This document shows positions 32,412 to 43,103 of a stretch of 64,000 bases of DNA, piece after piece (the first letter of the stretch is position 1; each line of letters begins with the position of its first letter). Source of the stretch: Apium graveolens (Eukaryota > Streptophyta > Magnoliopsida > Apiales > Apiaceae); NCBI RefSeq assembly GCF_009905375.1, contig NC_133655.1, positions 39,401,593-39,465,592 of the forward strand, given 5' to 3'. The notes beneath the pieces were generated by a model. That model was not told where the DNA came from and made no database searches. It saw only the letters and a list, made by a program, of their open reading frames with translations. The position numbers and the translations under genes were made by a program.

Positions 32412-33504
32412 TGTTGGGAACCACGGACTTAGGGTGTTACTACGTTTTACGATAAAGATTACGAAAAGAGGATTACCTTGTTAATGGTTGATTCCATGCT
32501 CTTCTATTGTATTCCCAAATTCCCTTGAGCGAAGTGTGGCCTCCGTCTTCTCAAGTTATCCTCTCTTCTTGCTCCTTGGTGGCTACAATATGTTTTCACA
32601 CAATTGCCAAGCAAGAAGAGAATAAGAATATATATATATAGGCTACAATAGGGACCATGGATAATTAGGTTGGGCCTTCTAATTACATCTTGAGCCTAGC
32701 CCAATGTAATTAAATATTAATTCAATCCACTAAAAAATTAATATTTGCACTACCTTTCCTAATACCGTAATTTAATTAATTAGGTTCCAATATTATTTGC
32801 TTATTAAATTCCCCATGTTTAAAATATCATATGTCCATTAATTAAATAAATTACTGATAATTTATTTAATTAATATCTTTTATCCTTGATCATCCACTCA
32901 ACCTTTATTTAATTATGCCAGAATAAATTCCACCTGCAGGGTTTCACATTCTTTTTGAGCTTTCAAGGGGACATCATTACCCCGAATATTATCTGGACAT
33001 GGATTCCTTCAATAAATAATATCCACCATGTATATAATTCCATAACCCAAAATATAATGATATAATTCAAAAGAATTATTTCATATATAAATCAAAGCAT
33101 GTAAATAATATACACGTGTCAATTACTATTTCCGGATTAAGAACCTAAGCATTAATAATAACATAGAATCTTAGTTCTCCTTCTTAATCAGTATTAAGGG
33201 AACAATTCTAAATTTGATCCTGTTCAATATACACAAAGTATACTAGCATTATTTATTAGTCAATATAAACTAATCTAAATAATACTACAGCCATACCAAT
33301 GGATTGTTCAACACCACCTGTGCTGTGAACCTTATTATATTATATAACCGTATTTAACAATCTAATATTCTGTATCCCATTTGATACTAGATTGTTCATA
33401 ATATATAATATTAGACAACATGTAAACATTCAAATGATTCTTAATTAAACTGGCCAGAAATAAATGTATATACTTCAAATAAATATTTTCAGTATACACT
33501 AACA
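32412..33504 (-). repeat. 5' LTR of element I
   Basis: 1,093 bp. Differs from the 3' LTR by scattered substitutions, a longer (TA)n run near 32630 and an eight-base loss near 32949. Confidence 0.94.
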
Positions 33505-33509
33505 TGACA

Positions 33510-35085
33510 TAATTTACTTCAGATTGAACAAACTAATAAAAGAAAAGGGATGATGAAAATCTCACTTCATTGAGGCACTGCAGTCGCCATTTAGTAGACA
33601 TGGAGACATGACTGCAAATTTGCTAGGAATGGTACACACAGATGTATGTGGACCAATGTCTAAGCAAGCCATGGGTGGATTTTCATACTTCATTACTTTC
33701 ATAGATGATAGATCTACATTCGGATATGTGTTTGATGAAACACAAGTCTGAAGCCTTTGAAAAGTTCAAAGAGTATAAGTATGAAGTGGAGAAACAACCA
33801 AACATAGTATTATAACTCTTCGATCAGATCGAGGTGGTGAATACTGTAATGGAGTGTTTCTAGATTATCTCAAAGTAAATGGTATAGTCTCCCAGTGGAC
33901 TCCTCCAGATTGGTATCTGAAAGGAGAAATCGAACTTTATTAGACATAGTTCGGTCCATGATGAGCTATGAGAATCTTCCAGTATTCCTTTGGGGTTATG
34001 CATTGGAAACCTCAGCATATTTACTGAATAAGGTGCCTTCCAAAATCTGTTCCTCAAACTTCGTATCAGATATGAAAAGAAAGGAAACCGAGTCTTAAAC
34101 ACGTTAAGATTTGGGGATGTCCAGCTTATGTCAAGAATGTTGACCCAGATAAGCTGGAATATCGATCCGTAAAATGTAGTTTTGTGGGATATCCTAAAGA
34201 GACTTTAGGGTATTACTTTTATACCGATCATCGGGTGTTTGTCTCCAGACATGCTACCTTCTTGGAAAAGGAGTTTATCCTTGAAGGAAACAGTGGGAGC
34301 AAAATTGAACTTGATGAAGTTCAAGAAGCACAAACTACTACGGATCAAGTGGAAACACCTGTTCTGACTGAACAACCTGCTGTGGAACAACCCATTCGTA
34401 GGTCAGGGAGAGTGTCTCGCCAACCTGAGAGGTAATATGGCCTTGTCATTAAGAATGACAATGAGTTGTCGATCATTGATGATGACGACCCTGTGATCTA
34501 TAATGAGGCTATGAGTAGTGTTGCTCAGAGAAATGGCAAAGTGCCATGAAATCCGGAATGGAATCTATGTATACGGTAGACGAAAGAATGATTAGAGCAG
34601 ATGGGCAGGTGGAGACCTATAAGGCCAGGGTTTTGGAAAAAGGATTCAAATAAAGGCAATGGATTGACTTTGATGAAACCTTTTACCTGTAGCCCTGTTA
34701 AAATCAGTTCAGATTTTGCTTGCGATTGCTGCTTACTACGACTATGAAATCTGGAAAATGGCCAGATGGTTTTCTTTCCAAGGGAAATGAAAACCTAGTG
34801 TGTAAGCTGCTGCGAACCATATGTGGTTTAAAGCAAGCTTCTCGAAAGACGGAACATTCGTTTTGATGAGACAATCAAAGAGTTTGATTTTATCAAAAAC
34901 GTAGATGAACCATGCGTCTACAAAAGGGTTAGTGGGAGCGCGATAACATTTTTTGTGTTGTATTGAATTAGAGTTGACACACATAACAACATAGCAGACC
35001 CACTAACAAAGCTACTTTCTGAAAGTCAGTTTGATCGTCATAAAGACAAGATGGGTATTAGATACCAGAGTGATTGGCTTTAGTA
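33510..35085 (+). pseudogene. Element H integrase, reverse transcriptase and RNase H relics
   Basis: Continues H after I. Integrase core: MVHTDVCGP near 33630 and RSDRGGEY near 33820 keep the first two acidic residues; a small loss near 33900 disrupts the region of the catalytic Glu (SERRNRTLL follows). The integrase C-terminus runs to 34435 (RRSGRVSRQPER). Reverse transcriptase is reduced to fragments with many stops; at about 34960 it jumps from a VYKRVSG...FFVLY segment directly to the RNase H tail NNIADPLTK (about 34986-35015). YVDD and most of RNase H are gone. Confidence 0.85.
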
Positions 35086-35097
35086 CAAGTGGGAGAT

Positions 35098-36748
35098 TGA
35101 AAGGAATATGTCCTAAGTCCAATTATGTATTAGGATTTAGGAATAACTTTTATTTGTTTTGATTTCATTGATATTAATAAAAGACTTGTTTTGTTTTTAT
35201 TACGGGCTCTATCTATTTAATTGTTTAAATAAGATATACCATAGTTTAGAGTAAAGCCTTTTATGGATTATGATGAGATCATAATAGTGAGACCTAAAAG
35301 ATGATAACTCTAAACTTAAATAGTTCCTGGTCATAGGATTACTAACTGGTAATTAATAATCCGCAGAGATCGGTACATACTATGCTTGCTTCATTATGAA
35401 GGATGTCTGTTCTCATAGACATTTGTGTGGTGACACTATAGCTAGTATGTAGGTGCTTATTATAGAATAAGTTCAATGAACATGACTCGCCCAGCTGAAC
35501 AACTGATGGAGTTCACTCACGTGTCAGCAGTTGTTCACATAGTGATAGTTGTACAAGTATCCTTAGACTTGAGGTCATCATAGTCATCTTGTGTACACTG
35601 AACTATGCTTTGGTTTAGTTCTTAGTCTCTAGGGACAATTATTAGGGCTCTACTGGGTATAGGAATTTGTACACGAAGATAGTGTATGATCAATAAAGGA
35701 TCTACCCCTTCCAGTGAAGGAAGCGAATGTTCAAGGCTGATCCACTTATGCTAATTTAGGAACCTCTGGCCAGAGTGAATGAAATTAGAAAGGAGTTTCT
35801 GATTTGCATAGAACTAAGCATAGTAAATGGTAAGCAAGTGATTAAATTAGATAGGCTTGACACGAGATCCATGCCTTGTATTTAATCGGGACATTGTAGG
35901 GTAGAAGGAGTTTATTGTACGGTAACTATTCACTGAATAGGTTCTAGGTATTCTAAGCAGTGAATTTATATTATCCGGATAGTCGCGATATGCTGAGAAG
36001 TATCCCTCACGATGTAGAATAAATGTGAGTAATTAATTAATCATATTTAATAAATTAGAGAATTTATATAAAAAATGATAAAATAGTTTTATTATTATTT
36101 ATTTCTACTACCGGCTTAATATTGAACCTACAGGGTCACACCATAAAAAGAGAATGATTTAATGGTGGAAGAATTAATTAATAATAGCTGATAATTATTT
36201 ATTTATAAAATAAATAATTAATTGGCAAATTTAATAATTGATTAAATGAGATTTAATTGATTATAAATTAATTAAGAAAAGTTCTTAATATTATTAATTA
36301 AGAATTTAATTTTTGGAAATTAAATCAAGAGAGAGAATTATTTCTAAAGTGTTTAGAAAAAGGATTAATAATTAAAAGGTATTTTAATTATTAATGAGAA
36401 TAATAAATGGGTTAATAATAATAATATTTTATGGGAAAATTTCAGCTAAAAATTTTGCCTATAAATATACTATTATAAACCATATTTTTATTCTAACCCG
36501 AACTTAAAGTTTTTAGAAAACCTAATTCTCTCCACCTCCTCCTCCTTAACGTCGTTTTCTTGGTGGATACCGGTGGAGTGCTTCACGTTTGAGGAGCAGC
36601 TGCTAAGGATCTCCGATCGTTGCTTTTGAATCGCTATTAAAGGTTAGTAATTGATCCCTATGTTTTTACCACGATTTATATGCTTTTATTTGGATTTTAT
36701 ATGTGTAAAAGTGTTTTACCATGCCTCCGCTGCGATTAAAATCCAACA
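35098..36748 (+). repeat. 3' LTR of element H
   Basis: 1,651 bp from TGAAAGG to CCAACA, preceded by the polypurine tract AAGTGGGAGAT (35086-35096). A TATA-like box CTATAAATA lies at 36460-36468. It is the only full copy of this LTR in the window. The stretch 36030-36330 is very AT-rich with small inverted repeats. Confidence 0.9.
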
Positions 36749-37280
36749 GAAAGAACATATCTTGTTATATTTTATGACAGATGGAAGGGTATACCAGATT
36801 AAGAAAAATGCTATATGACTGAAGTATTTTGAAGAACTGGAACATGTTCTATTCCTACTTTAAGTGAAAGACAGATTAACAGATAGTGTTGCAGGATATT
36901 TAAAGTCTCAAATTCAAAGACAGAAGAAGCTTTATTCTGTAAAGTCTGACATCACATAATGTCCCAAGTACAGAGATCACAAGGGTGATATTGTCGATAT
37001 GAAGCCTAACTCTGCTAGGATTATAACTACTTTTCTGGGTTATAAGGCTGTGGAATTTAATCTAGAGTCTGACAAGGCATATCTGATTAGACTAGATCAG
37101 GAGATAAGAAAAGCTAAGATAAATGATCTCGGAGCAGCTATTTTTCAAACTGGAGAAGATACAACTGAATTGATAAATGCTAAAAGGAGGATGGTCAACG
37201 AACTTGAATATGCAGAGAGATGTTTGTTGAAGAACTGTCTCAGGAAAACTCCTGATATCAAAGAGATCAGAAGAAATTGA
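36749..37280 (+). pseudogene. Element G 3' ORF, C-terminal domain
   Basis: Resumes G after H. It encodes the domain found at the end of K's 3' ORF: a FMTDGRVYQI segment near 36780, QRQKKLYSVKSD near 36920 and the segment CPKYRDHKGDIVDMKPNSA near 36965. Three stops occur between 36815 and 36960. From 36999 the frame is open to TGA at 37278-37280. Function unknown. Confidence 0.82.
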
Positions 37281-37491
37281 AAGTTGAAGCCAAGTCAAAG
37301 ATCTACAACTACATAAATTCTGAAGTTTATACAGACTGAAGCGGTTATCAAAAGTTAAAGTTGGTAAAGCTGAAAGGACTGTAAGTTGTAGTTATCTAGT
37401 CAAATTCTCATGCATTTGTACTTAATGTTTTTGAAATCATCAAATATCTGTTGAACTTGTATATTATGCTAATTTACAAGTTGGGGGAGAT
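37281..37491 (+). other. Element G 3' untranslated region and polypurine tract
   Basis: Non-coding stretch ending in the polypurine tract GGGGGAGA (37483-37490) one base from the LTR. K has the same end (51857-51864). Confidence 0.85.
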
Positions 37492-38112
37492 TGTTAGATA
37501 TATTTGATAATGTCATGTGTAATATGATTTGTATTTAGTTTTCAGATCTTACATAACAGGATAAATCAATACTTAACTGGAAATCAACACTTATACTGAA
37601 GACATAACTTAAGATATCAGAACTTAAGTTATCATAACTTAAGTGATCAGAAGATATTTATTAGGAGATAATATCAGGACTTAAGATGACTTTCAGATAA
37701 GGCAGACGACTGATTGAAAGGAAAGAAGATCGAGACTAAGACAGAAAGAATTGTGCATGAAGAAGGAATTCTATGAAGAATAGAATACTTGGAAAAAAAT
37801 ATAACTGTTGATATATTTTAGGAAGCAGAATTATATTCCATATCAATTAGAAGATTATCTTATAACTGTGTAGTATATAAACACAGGCATAGAGTTTACA
37901 CTATAAGTGTTATAATTATCGAAGTTATTATTCTTTGTAAGTCTAGCAGCTCTCGTGATAATTTGTTCATCACTGAGAGAGGACAGTTCTATATTGTAAC
38001 AGAGTTGATTGTTTTGAATAAAATCTGTATTATGTTACTTAAGTTCTTATATTCGATTTGATTGTGCTAAACACTGTATTCAACCCCCTTCTACAGTGTG
38101 TGTGTGACCTAA
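37492..38112 (+). repeat. 3' LTR of element G
   Basis: 621 bp, TGTTAGATATAT...GTGACCTAACA, followed by TAAAT. Confidence 0.95.
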
Positions 38113-38117
38113 CATAA

Positions 38118-39190
38118 ATTATGTGCATTAATGTGTCATTTATGTGTAATTAACTGGCAAACCCTAATTGCAATGTGTTATGTACATTCTGTGTTGTTCT
38201 GGTATTTTTAAAATATTTTTCATATATTGTATTTTTCAATTATAGCTTTCATTTCAAACGTTTTACGACCCGAACCATGATTTTATAGCTGATATTTCAA
38301 ATAAAATAATGGGCCTTATTTTTCATCAAACGGCTTTTACCATCGTATTATTCTGAACATCTAGGCAATTTATAAATTTTCTCGTTTTACGAAAAATGAC
38401 TTTTTCGGGCCCCATTGGGTGTTAAAAACCCCACAAAAATCACATTTTTATTTTTATAAAATTATAGGACTTTTATTTATACCATTTCTTTGTATTTTTG
38501 TATTATTCACAATTTTTGGGAAATTTTGGTATATATATTGCATATATATAATATTTATAAATTAAATTTTAATACTCAAAAATTATAAAAATTGGGGCCA
38601 AATATTTTTATTAGGAGTGTAATTAGCCCCTTAATTTTATTTAGGGGTATTATTTCTCATAGTATAAATAGCCTAATTTATATTAATTAATTAATAATTA
38701 ATTATAAAAATTCAGAAAATATTCACAAAAATCCCCAAATTCCTAGAATTAGGGTTTGGAGTTCTTAGAATCAATGTCGATTTTGAAGGCGTGTATGTTC
38801 ATCAAATCGAGCATGTAAGTAACCGTTTTGAACCTTATTGAATTCTCTATTCAATTCTGTAGTTGATTTCGTTGTTAGATTACTCGATTTTTAATTCATA
38901 TTTTCGGGTTTAATTGATGAATTCGAGCTTCGATTTTTTTTTAGTGTTTGATGATTCTGTTGTTAGAGGAGTATAGATCATCAAATTACGCGTCGAACGG
39001 CACCCGTTTCATCAACGTTGGTTCGCGATTTGTGGTCGTCGGAGAACCGCCACCGCCGCGGCGTTCTTCGTGTTTGCGACGTGATGGTCGGCGAACGAAG
39101 GAGGAGAAGGCCAGGGATGGTGTTGTGGTGATGTTATTGACTGAAACCAATGAAATAACGAGTCGATTGTGTGGTAATTGTAGCCGGAAG
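38118..39190 (+). repeat. Element F, right piece: LTR-like sequence with TATA box, unidentified
   Basis: Continuation of the sequence begun at 17159. AT-rich, with the TATA box TATAAATA (38663-38670), then an AATTAGGGTTTGG stretch typical of plant 5' untranslated regions and a GC-richer part with a CCGCCACCGCCG run (39049-39060). The layout suits U3-R-U5 of a plant gypsy LTR, but no second copy, primer site or coding part is present, so the class is open. Short open frames here (such as 38948-39193) show no recognisable protein. Confidence 0.4.
38663..38670 (+). promoter_or_regulatory. TATA box in F
   Basis: TATAAATA followed by GCC, about 90-100 bases before a leader-like AGGGTTTGG stretch. 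Confidence 0.5.
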
Positions 39191-39723
39191 TAGGGCTGTC
39201 AAACGGATAATTCAGATACGGATATGCCAATATCCGTATCCGCATCCGCAATCATCGGATTCGAATACGGATAATATCCATTTTATTTCGGATACGGATA
39301 ATAGCCACTTTTTCTCGGATACGAATGCGGATATTTCGGACGAATATCGGATTTTTTGAATTTTTTTGTTGCCCCTACCGTTTTAACAAAGATTATAGAA
39401 CATTTTCTACTATTAAATACACATAATATATTTATATATGTATAAAGTAAGTGTATGATTATATAAAATCTATATAATCGTATTATTTAATACATTTACA
39501 AACACTATAAACTAAAAAAAATAAATTTTAAATTATATATAATTTTATATTTATATAATTTAAATATCATATATGTATTTAGTTTCGGATTCGAATATCC
39601 TGAATTCGGATACAGATAATATCCGCTTTTTCTCGGATACGGATAATATCCGTTTTTTCTCGGATACGGATGCGGATTTTTCGGACGAATATCGGATTTT
39701 TTGAATTTTTTTTGACAGCCCTA
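39191..39723. mobile_element. M2: hAT-type MITE
   Basis: 533 bp with perfect 12-base terminal inverted repeats (TAGGGCTGTCAA / TTGACAGCCCTA) and perfect eight-base duplications GCCGGAAG (39183-39190 and 39724-39731). Sub-terminal regions are packed with CGGATACGGATA-type units in both orientations; the centre is AT-rich without coding capacity. Fits a non-autonomous hAT element moved by a transposase encoded elsewhere. Confidence 0.92.
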
Positions 39724-39739
39724 GCCGGAAGGGTGGCCG

Positions 39740-40088
39740 GAAGGTGAAAATGCATCTACATCTTCTTTCTCAAGATGAGGCCTATGTGGATTGCATAGAG
39801 AGAGGAGCTCATGTACCAATAAGAGCTGCAACTGGTAATGAACTATCTGTTCCCAAGCCTATGCATGAATGGTTAGATCCTGATATTGAGCAAGTTAGGA
39901 AAGACAAGAAGGCCATGAATATATTATTCAATGGAGTTGATGGTGACATTTTTTATAACATCATTAACTGCAAAACAGCCAAGGAGGTTTGGGACACTAT
40001 CTAGATTATTTGTGATGGTACTAAGCAAGTAAGGGAGAATAAGATGCAGCTGTTAATTCAGCAATATGAGCACTTCCATTGTGAAGAT
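39740..40088 (+). pseudogene. Element J gag, 5' fragment (Sirevirus-like)
   Basis: Plus-strand gag homologous to E's gag. It starts abruptly (first recognisable codons at about 39744, KMHLHLL segment); the true N-terminus, leader and LTR are missing, so the left border with F is a rearrangement or truncation. TAG at 40002-40004 follows WDTI where Gln is expected. It is cut at 40088 by element K and continues at 52484 in the same frame. Confidence 0.82.
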
Positions 40089-40700
40089 TGTTAGATATAT
40101 TTGATAATGTCATGGCTAATATAATTTATGTTTAGATTTCAGATCTTACTTAACAGGACAAATCAGTGCTTAACTGTTGATCAGTACTTATACTGGAAGT
40201 CAGGACTTAAGGATATCAGTACTTATATTATCAAGAGATAATCATCAGAAGTTAGATATCAGAACTTAAGTGCTGAAGGACGATCAGATAAGGACAGTAG
40301 CTGATTAAAGGAAAGAAGATCAAGATAAACATAAGAAGAGATATGCATGAAGAAGGAGTTCCGTGAAGAATGGAATACTTGGAAGAAAAGATATCTGATT
40401 GATATGTTTTAGGAAGCATAATTATATTCCATATCAATTAGCGATTATCTTGTAACTGTGTAGTATATAAACACAGACATAGGGTTTACACTATAAGTGT
40501 TAATATATTCGAGAAGATTATTCATTGTAACCCTAGCAGCTCTCGTGATATTTGTTCATCACTGAGAGGTAACAGTTCCATACTGTAACAGAGTTTATTG
40601 TTTCAATAAAGTTTGTTTTCTGTTACTTAATATATTAAAGTTCGATTTGATTGTATTATACACTGTATTCACCCCCCTCTACAGTGTGTGTGACCTAACA
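40089..40700 (+). repeat. 5' LTR of element K
   Basis: 612 bp, TGTTAGATATAT...TGACCTAACA. TATA box at 40465-40472 and a polyadenylation signal AATAAA at 40605-40610, giving a plausible R region between about 40500 and 40630. Confidence 0.96.
40465..40472 (+). promoter_or_regulatory. TATA box in 5' LTR of K
   Basis: TATATAAA, conserved in G and C; the 3' LTR has it at 52243-52250. Confidence 0.75.
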
Positions 40701-40702
40701 AG

Positions 40703-40715
40703 TGGTATCAGAGCC
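40703..40715 (+). promoter_or_regulatory. Primer binding site of element K (tRNA-Met)
   Basis: TGGTATCAGAGCC, intact, two bases after the LTR. Confidence 0.93.
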
Positions 40716-40756
40716 AATCTGTTAACACACATACAGTTAAAGATCCAAACACAATC

Positions 40757-43091
40757 ATGTCGGACGCAGAAACTCCAACTAAGCCTACCAAAAATGAGGA
40801 ACCACCAAAGACACAAATTCAGAGTCGGTATGAGACCATCAGAGTTCCCATACTGAGACCATCTGAATATCCCATATGGAAGGCAAGGATGACCATGTTC
40901 CTGGAAGCAAAAGATCCAGAATACCTTGATAAAATCAAGGAAGGGCCTCACAAACCACCAAGCTCGCTGTTGCAGTTGCAGGTGAAGCAACAAAGACCGT
41001 ACCAAAGGAGAAGAGTGATTATACTGCTGAAGATATAGCATCAATTGCTAAGGATGCTAAGGTACGACACTTACTGCATAGTGCCATTGATAATGTAATG
41101 TCAAACAGGGTAATCAACTGCAAGACTGCTAAGGAGATATGGGATGCTCTGGAAACAAGGTGTCAGGGAACTGACACAATTAAGAAGAACAGGAAAACAA
41201 TACTCACTCAAGAGTATGAACATTTTGACTCAAAGACTAATGAGTCATTGAATGATTTATATGATAGATTTGTCAAACTTTTGAATGATTTGTCATTGGT
41301 TGATAAAGAGTATGATCTTGAAGATTCAAACCTTAAATTCCCGTTAGCTCTTCCTAAATGCTGGGATTTGAAGGCAACGACAATAAGAGACAACTACAAT
41401 CTTGATGAAACAACTCTTGATGAAATCTATGGAATGCTCAAGACTCATGAGCTTGAGATGGAACAAAGAAGTAAGAGGAAAGGAGGAAAGTCAAGGACAG
41501 TTGCTCTTAAGGCTAAAGAAGAATCCCCCAAAACAGCTTCCTCAAGGAAAGACAAGGGTAAAGCTCTTGTCATAAAGTCTGAAACTGAGTCATCAAGTTC
41601 TGAAAGTGATGATGACTCAGATTCTGAAAGCTTTCCTGAGACTGATACTGATGAGGAGATGATGAAGCTGTGTGCTCTTATGGTGAAAGGAATCACAAAT
41701 ATTGCATACAGGAAGTTCAGGAAGGGAAAGAAGTTTTCCAGGAAAGGCATAAGTTCTGATAAGAAGAATTTCAGAAGATCTGAAGGCAGAGGAGGAATGT
41801 CTGACAGAGGAGATTATACCAATGTTAAATGCTATAACTGTGGTGAGAAAGGCCACATATCTCCTGATTGCAAGAAAGCAAAGAGTGACAAAGGCAAGGC
41901 TCTTGTCACAAAGAAGAAAAGCTGGACAGACACCTCAGACTCTGAAAGTGAAGAGAACTATGCATTGATGGCAAATGCTGATAAAGAAAGTGCTGAGAGC
42001 AGTTCTGAAGCTGCTGAAACAAAGGTACCTCAGACTACTTATACTTTTCATACTGATGATATTAATGAGTTGAGAAGACATCTTAAAACCATGTTTGTTA
42101 GTTATAGAGATCAAACTTTAACATGTGAAAGATTAACTTCTGAAAATCTTGCTTTTAAGAAAAGAAATGATTTCTTAGAAAAAGAGTTAGTCATGTTCCA
42201 TCAAACTCAGCAGGATAGAGATGATGCTTTTTATGTTAGGGATGAAGTGCTAAAAATCAATGAATCTCTAAAAACTGAGTTAGAAAAGGAAAGAGAGATT
42301 ATCAGGACTTGGACTAACTCTGGCAAAACAACTCAAAATTTGCTAAGTAGTGGAAACTGGAAAGAGGGCTTAGGTTATGGAGAAGATGAGAATGATAAAG
42401 GAACTGAAGAAATTAAGCCTATTGTTAAGCAAAAGCCAAAGTTAAAACCTGTTAAGTTTGTAACTGTAAAGTCTGAAAATGAGAAATCAGATTTTAAAGA
42501 GGAATTAACTTCTGACAAACTAAAACAGGAAAAGATAGCTGAAGTGAACATAGGCTTAATGACAAAGAAGCAGCTTAAGCATAAGCTGAAAGATATTAAG
42601 AATGCAAACAAGGTAAAATCACCTAGGAAAAATAGGAATGGAAAGGAAGGTATGAATAAAAGCAATGATTATAAAGCTGTTCCTGATGCTCCTAGGAAAA
42701 CATGTCATAACTGTGGAAGTTCTAATATCTGGCTTCTTTTTGCAGGAAGAATAAGAATATTAACTCCTTACCTTCAAAATTAGGAGTTAAGAGTCAGTCT
42801 GTTAGATACAAACCACAAAATCCTTGTTTTCATTGTGGTAGTTTATGGCATTCCATTTATACTTGTAAGGAATATCATAGTTTGTACTATGATTATTATC
42901 AAATAAAACCTTCTTTGAAGAAAGTTTCCATTCTTCCTTCTAGTGTAAATTCTGATTCAAAGTCTGATAATGTAAGTTCTGATAAGAAAAATGTTAACAT
43001 AAACTCTGATGCTAAATCCGCTGCAAATGTTAACAAACTTAATAAGGCCAAAGGATCCAAGAAAGTCTGGGTCCTTAAAACTAATAATTAG
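40757..43091 (+). pseudogene. Element K gag, two one-base losses
   Basis: Starts at ATG 40757 and ends at TAG 43089-43091. A one-base loss near 40963 and another near 42725 shift the frame; the long middle part (41098-42783) is open. Order: capsid-like half, Ser/Asp-rich linker (41590-41650), first knuckle CYNCGEKGHISPDC (about 41830-41871), a coiled coil (42170-42310), Lys-rich part, second knuckle (42709 on, broken by the frameshift), third knuckle CFHCGSLWHSIYTC (about 42828-42869). Gag and pol are in one ancestral frame apart from the double stop. Three CCHC fingers suggest strong nucleic acid binding. Confidence 0.9.
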
Positions 43092-43103
43092 TGGTCTTTG
43101 TGA
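43089..43103 (+). other. Gag/pol boundary of K: in-frame TAG and TGA
   Basis: TAG 43089-43091 and TGA 43101-43103, twelve bases apart, in the pol frame, as in G and C. Followed by TTGCAGGGC. Shared by three separate insertions, hence present in their common ancestor. Confidence 0.82.

Larger units (their letters stand above)
27939..33504 (-). mobile_element. Element I: Ty1/copia element (family of A), internally deleted
   Basis: Complete insertion in H with duplication TGACA (27934-27938 and 33505-33509). 3' LTR 27939-29034, 5' LTR 32412-33504 (minus orientation), differing at about 1.6% by eye, so it is among the youngest insertions here. About 1.8 kb between gag and the end of integrase is missing relative to A, and RNase H is cut short. 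It cannot encode a working protease or integrase. Confidence 0.95.
25997..36748 (+). mobile_element. Element H: Ty1/copia element, split by I, truncated 5' LTR
   Basis: Insertion in G with duplication GAAAG (25992-25996 and 36749-36753), starting TGAAAGGAATATG and ending ATCCAACA. Order: partial 5' LTR, short leader, gag/protease, [element I], integrase, reverse transcriptase relic, polypurine tract, complete 3' LTR. The shared ~600 bp of LTR differs by about 2%. Confidence 0.93.
17209..38112 (+). mobile_element. Element G: Sirevirus with long 3' ORF, complete ends, split by H
   Basis: Full insertion with LTRs 17209-17830 and 37492-38112 and the duplication TAAAT (17204-17208 and 38113-38117). 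Order: LTR, primer site, gag, pol, 3' ORF, polypurine tract, LTR. Without element H (25997-36748 plus one duplication) it is about 10.1 kb, some 2.2 kb shorter than K, which matches a deletion in the 3' ORF. Its LTRs differ at roughly 5% of positions by eye, so it is older than K. Many stops make it defective. Confidence 0.95.

Noticed and set aside
38948..39193. Host protein-coding gene downstream of the TATA box in F
   Set aside because: 81 codons without recognisable domain, interrupted by a MITE, and followed by a retrotransposon gag; more like LTR sequence.
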